The position numbers were made by a program, and so were the translations under genes. Under the pieces are notes generated by a model. The model was not told the DNA's origin. It did no database searches and worked only from the letters and a program-made list of their open reading frames with translations. Source: Sphingomonadales bacterium (lineage in GTDB: Bacteria > Pseudomonadota > Alphaproteobacteria > Sphingomonadales > Emcibacteraceae). Taken from it: a stretch of 7,516 nt of DNA. The stretch is taken from positions 1 to 7,516 of the forward strand of contig DRKK01000014.1 of the NCBI GenBank assembly GCA_011051815.1, in the 5' to 3' direction. Of the stretch, positions 1 through 7,516 are shown one piece after another; positions within the stretch are counted from its first letter, which is position 1, and each line of letters opens with the position of its first letter.

Positions 1-23
1 ACAAAACCGGAGATGAAAAATGA
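1..23 (+). CDS. rsmH: Probable 3' end of rsmH (mraW), 16S rRNA methyltransferase
   Basis: The frame starting at base 3 reads KTGDEK and then stops at TGA 21-23. That stop overlaps the ftsL ATG (20-22) as ATGA, the same coupling seen at three other junctions in this window. In proteobacterial dcw clusters the gene directly before ftsL is normally rsmH, which methylates C1402 of 16S rRNA. The identity therefore rests on position and overlap only. Six residues carry no family signature, so the upstream gene could be something else. Confidence 0.45.
9..12 (+). promoter_or_regulatory. Ribosome binding site of ftsL
   Basis: GGAG lies 7 bases before the ATG at 20 and supports that start. The ATG at 13 is in a different frame and too close to GGAG to be used. 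Confidence 0.6.
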
Positions 24-502
24 TCAGGATAGTTGCAGGTTTTTTTGTTTTAATGGTGATGATTTCTGCGGGGACCGTTTACAGTCTCAAGGAGACAACC
101 GAACGGCTTGAGGCCCGCAAACAACAGCTTTCCGCCAAAATTTTAAAAGACCGTTCCGCCATCAAGGTTTTGCGGGCGGAAATGGCCTATTTGTCGCAAC
201 CAGAACGTCTGCAAAAGTTGAGCAAGCGGTTTCTGGCGCTCTCTCCCCTGCGTCCCTATCAGATGGCGTCTTCGATCAATGGTATCGCGGGCCGGGACGG
301 GGTTCAGCGGGTCTCTCTGCCGGTGGATGAATTTCCTGTGTTATTGCCACAGGAAAAACCCCGTTTTGAGAAAAAGAATTTTGATCGACCAACCGTGCTG
401 GCCTCTTTTCCGGTGACCCGAAAGCAACCAATCCAGAAAACTGAAGATAAAAAGGCTGACTTTTATGAGCGCATCTCCCTTAAATTGGAGACAGAGAAAT
501 GA
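20..502 (+). CDS. ftsL: Cell division protein FtsL
   Basis: Small bitopic septal protein of 160 residues. With FtsB and FtsQ it activates the FtsW-FtsI synthase. Residues 3-22 form one hydrophobic membrane segment next to the N-terminus. A charged heptad-like stretch follows (about 24-70, from KETTERLEARKQQL to PERLQKLSKRF), as expected for the periplasmic coiled coil that pairs with FtsB. The LRAEMAYLSQPERL segment and the following LALSPLRPYQM are typical of alphaproteobacterial FtsL. Residues from about 105 to the end form a polar, lysine-rich tail with no visible domain. This makes the protein longer than the 121-residue E. coli FtsL. Position between the rsmH tail and ftsI supports the call, since FtsL sequences are poorly conserved. 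GC is about 50% by hand count over bases 1-480, which looks lower than in the downstream genes. Confidence 0.9.
   Translation: MIRIVAGFFVLMVMISAGTVYSLKETTERLEARKQQLSAKILKDRSAIKVLRAEMAYLSQPERLQKLSKRFLALSPLRPYQMASSINGIAGRDGVQRVSLPVDEFPVLLPQEKPRFEKKNFDRPTVLASFPVTRKQPIQKTEDKKADFYERISLKLETEK
487..490 (+). promoter_or_regulatory. Ribosome binding site of ftsI inside ftsL
   Basis: GGAG lies 8 bases before the ATG at 499, within the last codons of ftsL. Together with the ATGA overlap it suggests translationally coupled initiation. Confidence 0.6.
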
Positions 503-2193
503 GATCAGCCGACCTTCATATTGAAGGGGCCAAATACGCCGCCATAGAGGTGGCGCGCAATCGTCTGCTCGTGCCGGTGTTTTTGTTTGTGTTGTGTTTT
601 TCCGTATTGGCTGTTCGGCTGGTGTCCATCAGTATGTTTGAGGATATTTCAGACCGGATCACACAGGTCGGGTCTGACAAGGTGGAAATCGTCCGGGACC
701 GGGCCGATATATTGGACCGTAACGGCATCATTCTGGCAACAAACCTGTCGGCGCCCTCATTGGCGGTGCGGCCCAGGCTGATCACGGACCCTCTGGAGGT
801 GGCCGGGAAAATTGTTGCTGTCCTGCCGGAATTGAATCGGACACGGGTGTTGAACAAGCTCAAATCGTCCCGGCATTTTCTCTATCTTAAACGTAACCTG
901 ACCCCGAAACAGGTCTGGAAGGTCAATGCGCTGGGGGAACCGGGCCTTATTCTGGAGGAGGCGGAAAAACGGGTTTACCCGCAGGGGCGGCTTGCTTCGC
1001 ACGTGCTGGGTTATGTGGATGTGGATAACAAACCACAGGCCGGGGTTGAAAAATTCTTTAATGATCACCTGTCAAATCCGGAACGCTCGAACGAGCCGCT
1101 TTATCTGTCCCTTGACCTGCGGGTGCAATATATCATGCGTGAGGAACTGAGCCGCGCTATGGAAAAATTCTCCGCCAAGGGGGCTGCGGGAATCGTGATG
1201 GACGTCAATACGGGCGAAGTGCTGGCCATGACGTCCCTGCCGGATTTTGATGCCAATGAATCCATTCGTCCCGGCGCACCGGAAATGAAAAACCGCAATA
1301 TTCTGGAGCCCTATGAAATGGGGTCCGGTTTCAAGAGCTTTACCATTGCCATGGCGCTGGATTCCGGGGTGGTTAAATTGAATGACGGCTTTGATGCGAC
1401 GGAACCTTTAAAAGTTGGGGGCCGGACTATCCATGATGACCACGCCAAGAAACGGGTCTTGACCGTGCCGGAGATATTTACCTTCTCGTCCAATATCGGG
1501 GCCTCGTTGATTATCCGGGAAGTAGGTATTGATCGTCAGAAAACCTATCTTGAGAGGTTCGGCATGTTTGACAAGCCGAATATAGAGCTGACCGGCCTGT
1601 CCCGGCCTATCCTGCCCCGCCGGTGGGGGGAAATTCAATCCATGACCGTTTCCTACGGCCACGGCATTGCCGTCACACCGTTGCATCTGGTGTCGGGAAT
1701 TGCCGCTGTGGTCAACGGCGGACGCCTTATTCCTGCCACCTTGGTCAGCCATGATCATGATCAGTCACAGGACGCCTATGATGGGGCAGGCGTGCAGATT
1801 ATTTCTTCGGACACCAGCCGGAAAATGCGGGATTTGATGCGGCTTGCTGTGGACTATGGCAGTGGTGCCAATGCCCGGGTTGACGGCTACCGCGTGGGCG
1901 GTAAAACCGGGACGGCGGAAAAGGTGGTCGATGGCCATTACAGCCGGACAAATAAAATCACATCCTTTGTTGGTGTTTTTCCCATGGATAACCCGAAATA
2001 TGTGGTTTTCGCCATGCTAGATGAGCCACAGGGTACGGAAGATACTTTCTATAGGGCCACAGGCGGCTGGATTGCGGCCCCGGTGGTGGGCAAAGTAATC
2101 CGCCGGATTGGCCCCATGCTGGGGGTGGTGCCAGAGGTCGGTATAGAAGAAAGATTTCAGGATTTGATTCTGATCGGTAACAAAAGAGATTAA
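499..2193 (+). CDS. ftsI: Septal peptidoglycan DD-transpeptidase FtsI (PBP3)
   Basis: Class B penicillin-binding protein of 564 residues that cross-links septal peptidoglycan in the periplasm as partner of FtsW. A short cytoplasmic N-terminus is followed by one membrane segment (about 22-43). The PBP dimerisation domain starts near residue 60 and contains RADILDRNGIILA (about 68-80). The transpeptidase domain starts near 225. All three catalytic motifs are present: SGFK with nucleophile Ser276 and Lys279, SSN at 330-332, and KTG at 469-471. The preceding EMGS and the HDDHAKKRVLTVPEIF stretch resemble alphaproteobacterial FtsI. The residue after the nucleophile is Gly, where Thr is common. Length is close to the 588 residues of E. 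coli FtsI. The start overlaps the ftsL stop as ATGA. MrdA (PBP2) is the main alternative, but position beside ftsL and the overall sequence favour FtsI. Confidence 0.97.
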   Translation: MRSADLHIEGAKYAAIEVARNRLLVPVFLFVLCFSVLAVRLVSISMFEDISDRITQVGSDKVEIVRDRADILDRNGIILATNLSAPSLAVRPRLITDPLEVAGKIVAVLPELNRTRVLNKLKSSRHFLYLKRNLTPKQVWKVNALGEPGLILEEAEKRVYPQGRLASHVLGYVDVDNKPQAGVEKFFNDHLSNPERSNEPLYLSLDLRVQYIMREELSRAMEKFSAKGAAGIVMDVNTGEVLAMTSLPDFDANESIRPGAPEMKNRNILEPYEMGSGFKSFTIAMALDSGVVKLNDGFDATEPLKVGGRTIHDDHAKKRVLTVPEIFTFSSNIGASLIIREVGIDRQKTYLERFGMFDKPNIELTGLSRPILPRRWGEIQSMTVSYGHGIAVTPLHLVSGIAAVVNGGRLIPATLVSHDHDQSQDAYDGAGVQIISSDTSRKMRDLMRLAVDYGSGANARVDGYRVGGKTGTAEKVVDGHYSRTNKITSFVGVFPMDNPKYVVFAMLDEPQGTEDTFYRATGGWIAAPVVGKVIRRIGPMLGVVPEVGIEERFQDLILIGNKRD

Positions 2194-2222
2194 CGCGAAC
2201 AAGGTTTAAGAAACGGCGCAAA
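2194..2222 (+). other. 29-base ftsI-murE gap with no clear ribosome binding site
   Basis: This is the longest non-coding gap in the window. The best purine run near the murE ATG is AAGAAA (2208-2213), and AAGG at 2201-2204 is 18 bases from the ATG. No GGAG-like element sits at normal spacing. I see no hairpin terminator and no promoter here. Confidence 0.55.
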
Positions 2223-3689
2223 ATGAAACTATCTGAACTGCTACAGGATACAGCAACAGACCGTGATATGGAGATCACTGGCCTGACTGCGGACAGCCGG
2301 GCGGTTAAGGCAGGGTTCCTTTTTGCCGCTCTTCCCGGTACGCAAATAGACGGGGCGAAATTTATCGGTGATGCCATAAAGGCGGGGGCGGCGGTGATCT
2401 TGTGCCGCCCGGATGCGGTGCTTGATGATGACAGCGTGATCTGGATTACAGACCCTATTCCGGCGCGGCTGTTCGCCCATATTGCTGGGCGTTTTTTTGA
2501 GCGTAAGCCTGATGTTATCGCGGCGGTAACCGGCACCAATGGTAAGACATCCGTTGCCTCTTTCACCCGTCAGATTTGGGAATATATGGGCCATAAGGCC
2601 GGAACCGTGGGTACGCTGGGGATCAGCGGTCCGGGCATTGAGCGAACTACTGGTATGACCACGCCGGATCCGGTAACCCTGCAATCGGCCTTAAGTGATC
2701 TTTGTGATGCGGGGGCAAGCCATGTGGTGTTTGAGGCGTCAAGCCACGGGCTGGCTCAATATCGTCTGGACGGTATCAATGTGTCGGCGGCGGCTTTTAC
2801 CAACCTGACCCGCGATCATTTTGACTATCACGGCAGTCAGGAAAATTACTATTACGCCAAGGCCCGCCTGTTTGGCGAGGTCATGAAGCCGGGCAGTGTG
2901 GCCGTCCTCAACGCGGATTGTCCGCTGGTGATGGAGGTGGCCGATATATGTTGGGCCAGAGGTCACCGGGTGATCACGGTTGGCCATCATACAGGCGATA
3001 TTCGCCTGCTCCGCCAGCGCAGCAATGACACGGGGCAGGAGCTTACTATAAGCTATGGTCCGGAAATCTATGATTTAACCTTACCGCTGACCGGATCGTT
3101 TCAGGCCATGAATGCCCTGATGGCGGCGGGTCTTGTCATCGGCAGTGGCGGCGATGTGGCCCGGACTTTCAAGGCCCTGTCCTACCTCAAAGCGGTGCCG
3201 GGCCGGATGGAGCAGGCGGGACGCCATGCTTCCGGGGCCAGAATTTACGTGGATTATGCCCATACGCCTGATGCTTTGGAGGTTGTCCTGAAAGCTATCC
3301 GGCCCCATACCTGGAACAGGCTGTCGGTGGTTTTCGGCTGCGGCGGCGACCGGGACAAGGGCAAACGCACCATCATGGGCAGGATTGCCACCGAATATGC
3401 CGACCGGATATATGTGACCGATGATAACCCGCGCACAGAGAATGCGGCTCAAATCCGGGCCGAGATCATGGCCGGATGCCGGGGAGCCACAGAAATTGCC
3501 GACCGGGCTGAGGCCATTCGCGCGGCGGTGAATATGCTGGATAAGGGTGATATTCTGCTGGTGGCGGGTAAGGGCCATGAGCAGGGACAGATTATCGGTG
3601 ATGTTACCCGGCCTTTTGATGACAGGTCTGAAATCCGTTCCGCTCTGACGGCACAATCCTGTGATTTGCCAGAGGGGAGGCGGGCATGA
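2223..3689 (+). CDS. murE: UDP-MurNAc-L-Ala-D-Glu:meso-diaminopimelate ligase MurE
   Basis: Cytoplasmic ATP-dependent ligase of 488 residues that adds the third amino acid to the UDP-MurNAc peptide. The N-terminal substrate domain has TADSRAVKAGFLFAALPG (about 22-39) and DGAKFIGDAI. The central ATPase domain has the P-loop TGTNGKTS (103-110), the DHFDYHG motif (198-204) and a lysine in YAKARLF (Lys213) at the position that is carbamylated in Mur ligases. The C-terminal domain has DNPR (401-404), the motif that marks enzymes specific for meso-diaminopimelate, and GKGHE (449-453). The L-Lys enzymes differ at the DNPR site, so meso-DAP is the predicted substrate. The ATG at 2223 gives the full N-terminal domain, but its ribosome binding site is weak. 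The next in-frame ATG, at codon 16, would cut into the conserved region. The gene overlaps murF by ATGA. Confidence 0.98.
   Translation: MKLSELLQDTATDRDMEITGLTADSRAVKAGFLFAALPGTQIDGAKFIGDAIKAGAAVILCRPDAVLDDDSVIWITDPIPARLFAHIAGRFFERKPDVIAAVTGTNGKTSVASFTRQIWEYMGHKAGTVGTLGISGPGIERTTGMTTPDPVTLQSALSDLCDAGASHVVFEASSHGLAQYRLDGINVSAAAFTNLTRDHFDYHGSQENYYYAKARLFGEVMKPGSVAVLNADCPLVMEVADICWARGHRVITVGHHTGDIRLLRQRSNDTGQELTISYGPEIYDLTLPLTGSFQAMNALMAAGLVIGSGGDVARTFKALSYLKAVPGRMEQAGRHASGARIYVDYAHTPDALEVVLKAIRPHTWNRLSVVFGCGGDRDKGKRTIMGRIATEYADRIYVTDDNPRTENAAQIRAEIMAGCRGATEIADRAEAIRAAVNMLDKGDILLVAGKGHEQGQIIGDVTRPFDDRSEIRSALTAQSCDLPEGRRA
3674..3680 (+). promoter_or_regulatory. Ribosome binding site of murF inside murE
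   Basis: GGGGAGG is the strongest Shine-Dalgarno match in the window. It lies 5 bases before the ATG at 3686 and 11 bases before the alternative in-frame ATG at 3692, so 3686 is the preferred start. Confidence 0.7.
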
Positions 3690-5113
3690 GTATGACACCA
3701 TTGTGGACAGCATCGGAAATCGCCCGGATATTCGCCGTGGATATGGATGGCCCGTGGCAGTGTCAGGGTATTTCCATCGACAGCCGGAGTGTTGAGGATG
3801 GTGATCTTTTCTTCGCTCTGATCGGCCCTAATTCAGACGGGCATGATTATGTGAAGATGGCCATTGCCAAAGGCGCCGTTGCCGCCGTGGTCAGCAAGCC
3901 AGTGGCGGGACTTGACCCCAAACTACTGATTATGGTGCCCGATGTGAAGGCCGCCCTGGATGATCTGGGCCGGGCGGGCCGTGCCCGGGCGCAGGTTCCT
4001 ATCATCGCCATCACCGGAAGTGTGGGCAAGACCGGCACCAAGGAGGCCCTGAAAAATGCCCTGAATCATAACCGGAAAGTTCATGCCAGCGTGCTGAGCT
4101 ATAACAATGACATCGGGGTTCCCTTGTCATTGGCGCGCATGCCCCGGGATGCGGATTACGGTATATTCGAGCTCGGCATGAATCATGCGGGCGAGCTGAC
4201 TCCGCTGTCCAAAATGGTTCGGCCCCATGTGGTGATGATCACCACCGTGGAATTGGCCCATAGTGAATTTTTCAAGGATGTGGCGGCCATCGCCGATGCC
4301 AAGGCGGAAATTTTTGACGGCCTGGAGCCGGGCGGTACGGTGATCCTTAACCGGGACAATGGGCAATATGGCCGTCTGCGGGATAAGGCCGTGGCTCTTG
4401 GCATTGACAAGATCATTTCCTTTGGCTCCGATGAGGCGGCTGATGTGCATATTCTGCGGCAGGTGTTTCATAATACCTGCAGCTGTGTCATCGCCCGGGT
4501 CTTGGGTCATGTTATGACTTTCAAGGTGGGGATGCTGGGCCATCACTGGGTTATGAACAGTCTGGCTATTCTGGCGGCCGTGGGGGCGGTCGGCGGCGAT
4601 ATTGGGCTTGCGGGGCTGGGGCTTGCGCATATGAAACCGCTGAAGGGGCGCGGTCGGCGGCATCAGATCTTTCTGGATATGTCCGGGGAGGCCTCAATCC
4701 TGCTGATAGATGAAAGCTATAACGCCAATCCGGCGTCCATGCGCGCGGCGCTGGAGACTTTGGAACAGACCTCAAAGCAAACGCGGGCAAGACGGATTGC
4801 GGTATTGGGCGATATGGCGGAGTTGGGCGACAAAAGCGCGGATTTGCACGGCGCGTTGGCTGAGGTAATCAAGGATAATAATATTGACCGGGTCTATACG
4901 GTTGGTCCTCATATGAGGAAACTGTTTGAACGTCTGCCAGAATTTCGGCGCGGGGGCCATTTTGATGGCCGCCGAGCGCTGGAAATGAAACTGATGCAGG
5001 ATTTGCGGGCCGGGGACATTGTGATGGTCAAAGGCTCAAACGCAAGCGGCATGAATAAAGTTGTAGAAAAAATACAGGATATGGAAGCCACGGATGTGAA
5101 GCAGGCCATATGA
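3686..5113 (+). CDS. murF: UDP-MurNAc-tripeptide:D-Ala-D-Ala ligase MurF
   Basis: Cytoplasmic ATP-dependent ligase of 475 residues that adds D-Ala-D-Ala to give UDP-MurNAc-pentapeptide, the MraY substrate. The N-terminal domain has [18 protein letters not shown] (about 29-46), parallel to the matching segment of MurE. The P-loop is [10 protein letters not shown] (111-120), characteristic of Mur[11 protein letters not shown] (161-170) and YNANP (345-349) are further MurF hallmarks. ADAKAEIF holds Lys206 at the likely carbamylated position. Length is near the family norm (E. coli MurF has 452 residues). The start overlaps the murE stop as ATGA and has a strong ribosome binding site, so the two ligases are probably made in coupled fashion. 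I see no missing key residue. Confidence 0.98.
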   Translation: MSMTPLWTASEIARIFAVDMDGPWQCQGISIDSRSVEDGDLFFALIGPNSDGHDYVKMAIAKGAVAAVVSKPVAGLDPKLLIMVPDVKAALDDLGRAGRARAQVPIIAITGSVGKTGTKEALKNALNHNRKVHASVLSYNNDIGVPLSLARMPRDADYGIFELGMNHAGELTPLSKMVRPHVVMITTVELAHSEFFKDVAAIADAKAEIFDGLEPGGTVILNRDNGQYGRLRDKAVALGIDKIISFGSDEAADVHILRQVFHNTCSCVIARVLGHVMTFKVGMLGHHWVMNSLAILAAVGAVGGDIGLAGLGLAHMKPLKGRGRRHQIFLDMSGEASILLIDESYNANPASMRAALETLEQTSKQTRARRIAVLGDMAELGDKSADLHGALAEVIKDNNIDRVYTVGPHMRKLFERLPEFRRGGHFDGRRALEMKLMQDLRAGDIVMVKGSNASGMNKVVEKIQDMEATDVKQAI

Positions 5114-5117
5114 GGGA
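5112..5117 (+). promoter_or_regulatory. Ribosome binding site of mraY
   Basis: GAGGGA overlaps the murF stop codon and lies 9 bases before the ATG at 5127, which supports that start. Confidence 0.6.
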
Positions 5118-5126
5118 CAAGACCAG

Positions 5127-6215
5127 ATGCTATATCATTTTTTATATCCGTTAAGCGATGATTACGGAATATTCAACCTGTTCAGATATCTGACCTTTCG
5201 GGCGGGCGGGGCCTTGATGACGGCCTTTCTAATCAGCTTTCTCTGTGGCCCTTCGGTCATCGGAATGCTGAAAAAGAAACAGAAAATGGGCCAGCCCATC
5301 CGGCTGGACGGGCCGGAAGGCCATCTGTTGACCAAACAGGGTACACCGACCATGGGCGGTTTCCTGATTTTATTGGGTATGTCGGTGGGCACCCTGCTGT
5401 GGACAGATTTAACCAATCAATATGTTTGGGCCTGTTTGGTGGTGACCACAGGCTTTGGCTTGATCGGTTTTCTGGATGATTATCATAAAATCACAAAGTC
5501 CAGCTCGGACGGGGTATCGGGGCGTATGAAGCTGCTCATGGAAATTATCGTGTCGGCTATCGCGGTATTGATCATCATGGATAAAGCGGGGGACGGGATA
5601 AATACGCAGCTCGCCCTGCCGTTATTCAAGAATGCCCTGATTGATCTGGGCTGGTTTATGGTGCCCTTTGCTATCTTTGTTTTGGTGGGGGCCTCCAACA
5701 GCGTGAACCTGACCGATGGTCTGGACGGACTGGCGATCATGCCGGTGATTATCGCCTGCGGCACCTTTGCTCTGATAGCCTATCTGGTAGGCAACAGCGT
5801 TTTTGCAAATTATCTTCAGGTAACCTATGTGGCCGGAGCGGGGGAGCTTGCGGTATTCTGCGCGGCCATCATTGGCGCAGGCCTTGGCTTCCTGTGGTAC
5901 AACGCGCCGCCGGCTATGATATTCATGGGCGATACGGGCAGTCTGGCCTTGGGCGGGGCGCTGGGTGTGGTCAGCGTGGTTACCAAGCATGAAATTGTAC
6001 TGGGCATTGTTGGCGGGTTGTTTGTTCTGGAAACTGTATCTGTGATTGTACAGGTGGTGTCCTTCAAGCTAACCGGAAAGCGGGTGTTCCGCATGGCGCC
6101 CATTCATCATCATTATGAGAAAAAAGGCTGGGCCGAACCAACCATTGTTATTCGTTTCTGGATCATTGCCGTTTTATTGGCACTGGTCGGGCTTGCCACA
6201 TTGAAGTTAAGATAG
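5127..6215 (+). CDS. mraY: Phospho-MurNAc-pentapeptide translocase MraY
   Basis: Polytopic inner-membrane enzyme of 362 residues that transfers phospho-MurNAc-pentapeptide from UDP to undecaprenyl phosphate, making lipid I on the cytoplasmic face. Visible family motifs are GTPTMGG (near residue 72), LDDYHKI with the paired Asp117-Asp118, [10 protein letters not shown] (194-203), MGDTGS with Asp269, and the histidine motif HHHYE (327-331). These cover the Mg2+ and substrate-binding loops known from MraY structures. Many hydrophobic segments run through the protein, consistent with the ten membrane helices of the family. Length matches E. coli MraY (360). It starts 13 bases after murF. It is followed after 9 bases by ftsW, not by murD as is usual. 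Confidence 0.98.
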   Translation: MLYHFLYPLSDDYGIFNLFRYLTFRAGGALMTAFLISFLCGPSVIGMLKKKQKMGQPIRLDGPEGHLLTKQGTPTMGGFLILLGMSVGTLLWTDLTNQYVWACLVVTTGFGLIGFLDDYHKITKSSSDGVSGRMKLLMEIIVSAIAVLIIMDKAGDGINTQLALPLFKNALIDLGWFMVPFAIFVLVGASNSVNLTDGLDGLAIMPVIIACGTFALIAYLVGNSVFANYLQVTYVAGAGELAVFCAAIIGAGLGFLWYNAPPAMIFMGDTGSLALGGALGVVSVVTKHEIVLGIVGGLFVLETVSVIVQVVSFKLTGKRVFRMAPIHHHYEKKGWAEPTIVIRFWIIAVLLALVGLATLKLR

Positions 6216-6217
6216 GG
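6214..6217 (+). promoter_or_regulatory. Ribosome binding site deciding the ftsW start
   Basis: AGGG, within AGGGCGG, overlaps the mraY stop. It is 7 bases from the ATG at 6225 and only 4 from the in-frame TTG at 6222. Spacing and codon type both favour ATG 6225. Confidence 0.5.
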
Positions 6218-6224
6218 CGGATTG

Positions 6225-7373
6225 ATGACAGTATTTTCAAGAACCGATACCAGTCTGCTTAGTAATTGGTGGTGGACCGTGGACCGCCGTCTGTTGATGT
6301 GTCTTGCGGCTTTAATTGGGTTTGGCATTGTGATGACCTTCAGCGCAAGCCCGGCCATTGCCGATAAGCTGGAGCTGGACAGCTTTCATTTTGTCAAACG
6401 GCAATTGTTTTTTCTGTCTCTGGCCTTGGTCACTATGTTCGGGGTGTCTTTACTGCCCATCGCATGGGTCCGGCGTTTTGGGGTTCTCCTGTTTGTGGCC
6501 TGCCTTTTTCTGTTGGCCCTCACCTTGGCCATCGCACCGGAGGCCAAGGGGGCGCGCCGCTGGTTGCGCATCGGTAGCTTCACCCTGCAAGCATCAGAGT
6601 TTATGAAACCGGCCTTTATCATCTTTTCGGCATGGATATTTTCAGAGGTTCATAAATCGCCCGGCTTCAAAGGCTGGACCATTGCCATCCTGTCTTATGT
6701 GATCGTGGCGGCCTTTTTGATTGCCCAGCCTGATTTTGGTCAGACGGTCTTGATTACCATGATCTGGGCGGCGCAGTTCTTCATGGCGGGTCTGCCTATG
6801 ATATGGGTGCTTGGTCTGGGCGGCCTGGGTATGGGCGGGGTTTTTCTGGCCTATTTTCTGATCCCTCATGTGACGGACCGTATTGACCGGTTTATTTATC
6901 CGGAACTTAACGATACCTTTCAGGTGGATACGGCCATGAATGCCTTTCGCAGTGGCGGGCTGTTTGGCCGGGGGCCGGGTGAGGGGGCGGTGAAGAAAAT
7001 TCTGCCCGATGCCCATACGGATTTCATCTTTGCGGTCACGGGCGAGGAATTTGGCATGATCCTGTGTCTGGCCCTGATTGGTATTTTTGCCCTTATCGTT
7101 ATTCGCGGGTTGATTAATCTGATGAAGGAAACTGACCTGTTTGTGTTTCTGGCTGCTGCCGGGTTGCTCATGGAGTTTGGCTTGCAGGCCTTGATTAATC
7201 TGGGGGTTAACCTGTCAATCCTGCCCAGCAAAGGCATGACCTTGCCGTTCATCAGTTACGGCGGTTCATCCATGCTGTCGCTGGCCATTGGCATGGGCAT
7301 GGTGCTGGCCCTGACCCGAAGCGGCGGACGGGATAATCTGGAAAATCTGAATTCCGCATGGAGACAGCTATGA
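6225..7373 (+). CDS. ftsW: Septal peptidoglycan glycosyltransferase FtsW
   Basis: SEDS-family membrane protein of 382 residues that polymerises lipid II into septal glycan strands, working with FtsI. The N-terminus [18 protein letters not shown] is typical of alphaproteobacterial FtsW. Family motifs are FHFVKRQ (about 50-56), GARRW (109-113), QPDFGQ (168-173), [11 protein letters not shown] before the large periplasmic loop, [15 protein letters not shown] with Asp266 at the proposed catalytic aspartate position, and PFISYGGSS (341-349). Several strongly hydrophobic segments fit the ten-helix topology. RodA is the main paralogue, but the dcw context and the N-terminus favour FtsW. ATG 6225 is chosen over TTG 6222 for better spacing from the ribosome binding site; this changes only one residue. 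The stop overlaps the murG ATG. Confidence 0.97.
   Translation: MTVFSRTDTSLLSNWWWTVDRRLLMCLAALIGFGIVMTFSASPAIADKLELDSFHFVKRQLFFLSLALVTMFGVSLLPIAWVRRFGVLLFVACLFLLALTLAIAPEAKGARRWLRIGSFTLQASEFMKPAFIIFSAWIFSEVHKSPGFKGWTIAILSYVIVAAFLIAQPDFGQTVLITMIWAAQFFMAGLPMIWVLGLGGLGMGGVFLAYFLIPHVTDRIDRFIYPELNDTFQVDTAMNAFRSGGLFGRGPGEGAVKKILPDAHTDFIFAVTGEEFGMILCLALIGIFALIVIRGLINLMKETDLFVFLAAAGLLMEFGLQALINLGVNLSILPSKGMTLPFISYGGSSMLSLAIGMGMVLALTRSGGRDNLENLNSAWRQL
7360..7363 (+). promoter_or_regulatory. Ribosome binding site of murG inside ftsW
   Basis: GGAG lies 6 bases before the ATG at 7370 and within the last codons of ftsW, supporting coupled translation. Confidence 0.6.
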
Positions 7374-7516
7374 AGCGGCGGCGCACCAGCCATATTGTCC
7401 TTGCGGCCGGGGGAACCGGAGGTCACGTCTTTCCGGCCTGCGCCCTAAAGGATGAGCTGTTGCGCCGGGGCCATGAGGTCAGCTTTATCACCGACCAGCG
7501 GGGCTTTGATTACCGG
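7370..7516 (+). CDS. murG: N-terminal part of lipid II synthase MurG (cut by window end)
   Basis: The first 49 codons are present and the frame is open to the window end. MurG is the membrane-associated transferase that adds GlcNAc from UDP-GlcNAc to lipid I, giving lipid II on the cytoplasmic face. After a basic start (MKRRRTSH), residues 9-22 read [14 protein letters not shown]. This contains the GGTGGH glycine-rich loop that identifies the MurG N-terminal Rossmann domain. The following [17 protein letters not shown] is the expected helix and strand. The gene overlaps ftsW by ATGA and sits in the standard ftsW-murG order. The C-terminal UDP-GlcNAc-binding domain lies outside the window. Confidence 0.96.
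   Translation, partial: MKRRRTSHIVLAAGGTGGHVFPACALKDELLRRGHEVSFITDQRGFDYR

Noticed and set aside
1752..1763. Perfect 12-base palindrome TGATCATGATCA
   Set aside because: It sits deep inside the ftsI coding region and simply encodes part of the HDHD stretch. There is no promoter or second copy nearby to suggest an operator.
1958..2566. A 202-codon open frame on the - strand across the ftsI-murE junction
   Set aside because: It lies opposite two well-supported genes, has no recognisable motif in its translation, and is explained by the composition of the + strand codons.
3081..3713. A 210-codon open frame on the - strand opposite the murE 3' half
   Set aside because: It is fully antisense to conserved MurE motifs, and its translation is rich in His, Pro and Arg with no domain signal, as expected for a shadow frame.
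2223..5113. Repeated protein pattern (DSR-V-G-LF-AL-G-DG) in murE and murF, suggesting duplication
   Set aside because: This is the known shared N-terminal domain of the paralogous Mur ligases, an ancient duplication, and not a recent event in this genome.
6222..6224. TTG as an upstream in-frame start for ftsW
   Set aside because: ATG follows directly at 6225 with better spacing from AGGG. The TTG would add only one residue.

Overview
The window is a stretch of the division and cell wall (dcw) cluster of a Gram-negative bacterium. All genes lie on the + strand and are packed end to end. The order is [rsmH tail]-ftsL-ftsI-murE-murF-mraY-ftsW-[murG start]. Several protein features point to an alphaproteobacterium: the EMGS-type context of the FtsI active site, the FtsW N-terminus (SRTD...WWWTVDRR followed by FHFVKRQ), and an FtsL with the LRAEMAYLSQPERL segment. 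The genus cannot be fixed from this window. MurE carries the DNPR motif, so the peptidoglycan is predicted to be of the meso-diaminopimelate type.

Layout: positions 1-23 probably hold the last codons of rsmH (mraW), whose TGA overlaps the ftsL ATG. ftsL (20-502) and ftsI (499-2193) overlap by ATGA. A 29-base gap precedes murE (2223-3689), which overlaps murF (3686-5113) by ATGA. A 13-base gap leads to mraY (5127-6215). Nine bases later comes ftsW (6225-7373), which overlaps murG (7370 to beyond the window end) by ATGA. No stretch above 30 bases is non-coding. I see no tRNA, rRNA, mobile element, CRISPR, terminator or convincing internal promoter. The operon promoter must lie upstream, outside the window.

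How the genes work together: MurE and MurF finish the cytoplasmic UDP-MurNAc-pentapeptide. MraY moves it to undecaprenyl phosphate as lipid I, and MurG adds GlcNAc to give lipid II. FtsW polymerises lipid II at the septum and FtsI cross-links the strands, with FtsL as part of the activating FtsQLB complex.

The one clear departure from the usual layout is the absence of murD, which in most proteobacterial dcw clusters lies between mraY and ftsW. Only nine bases separate those genes here, so the D-Glu ligase must be encoded elsewhere or replaced. Otherwise this is an ordinary core region, and I found no previously undescribed system in it.
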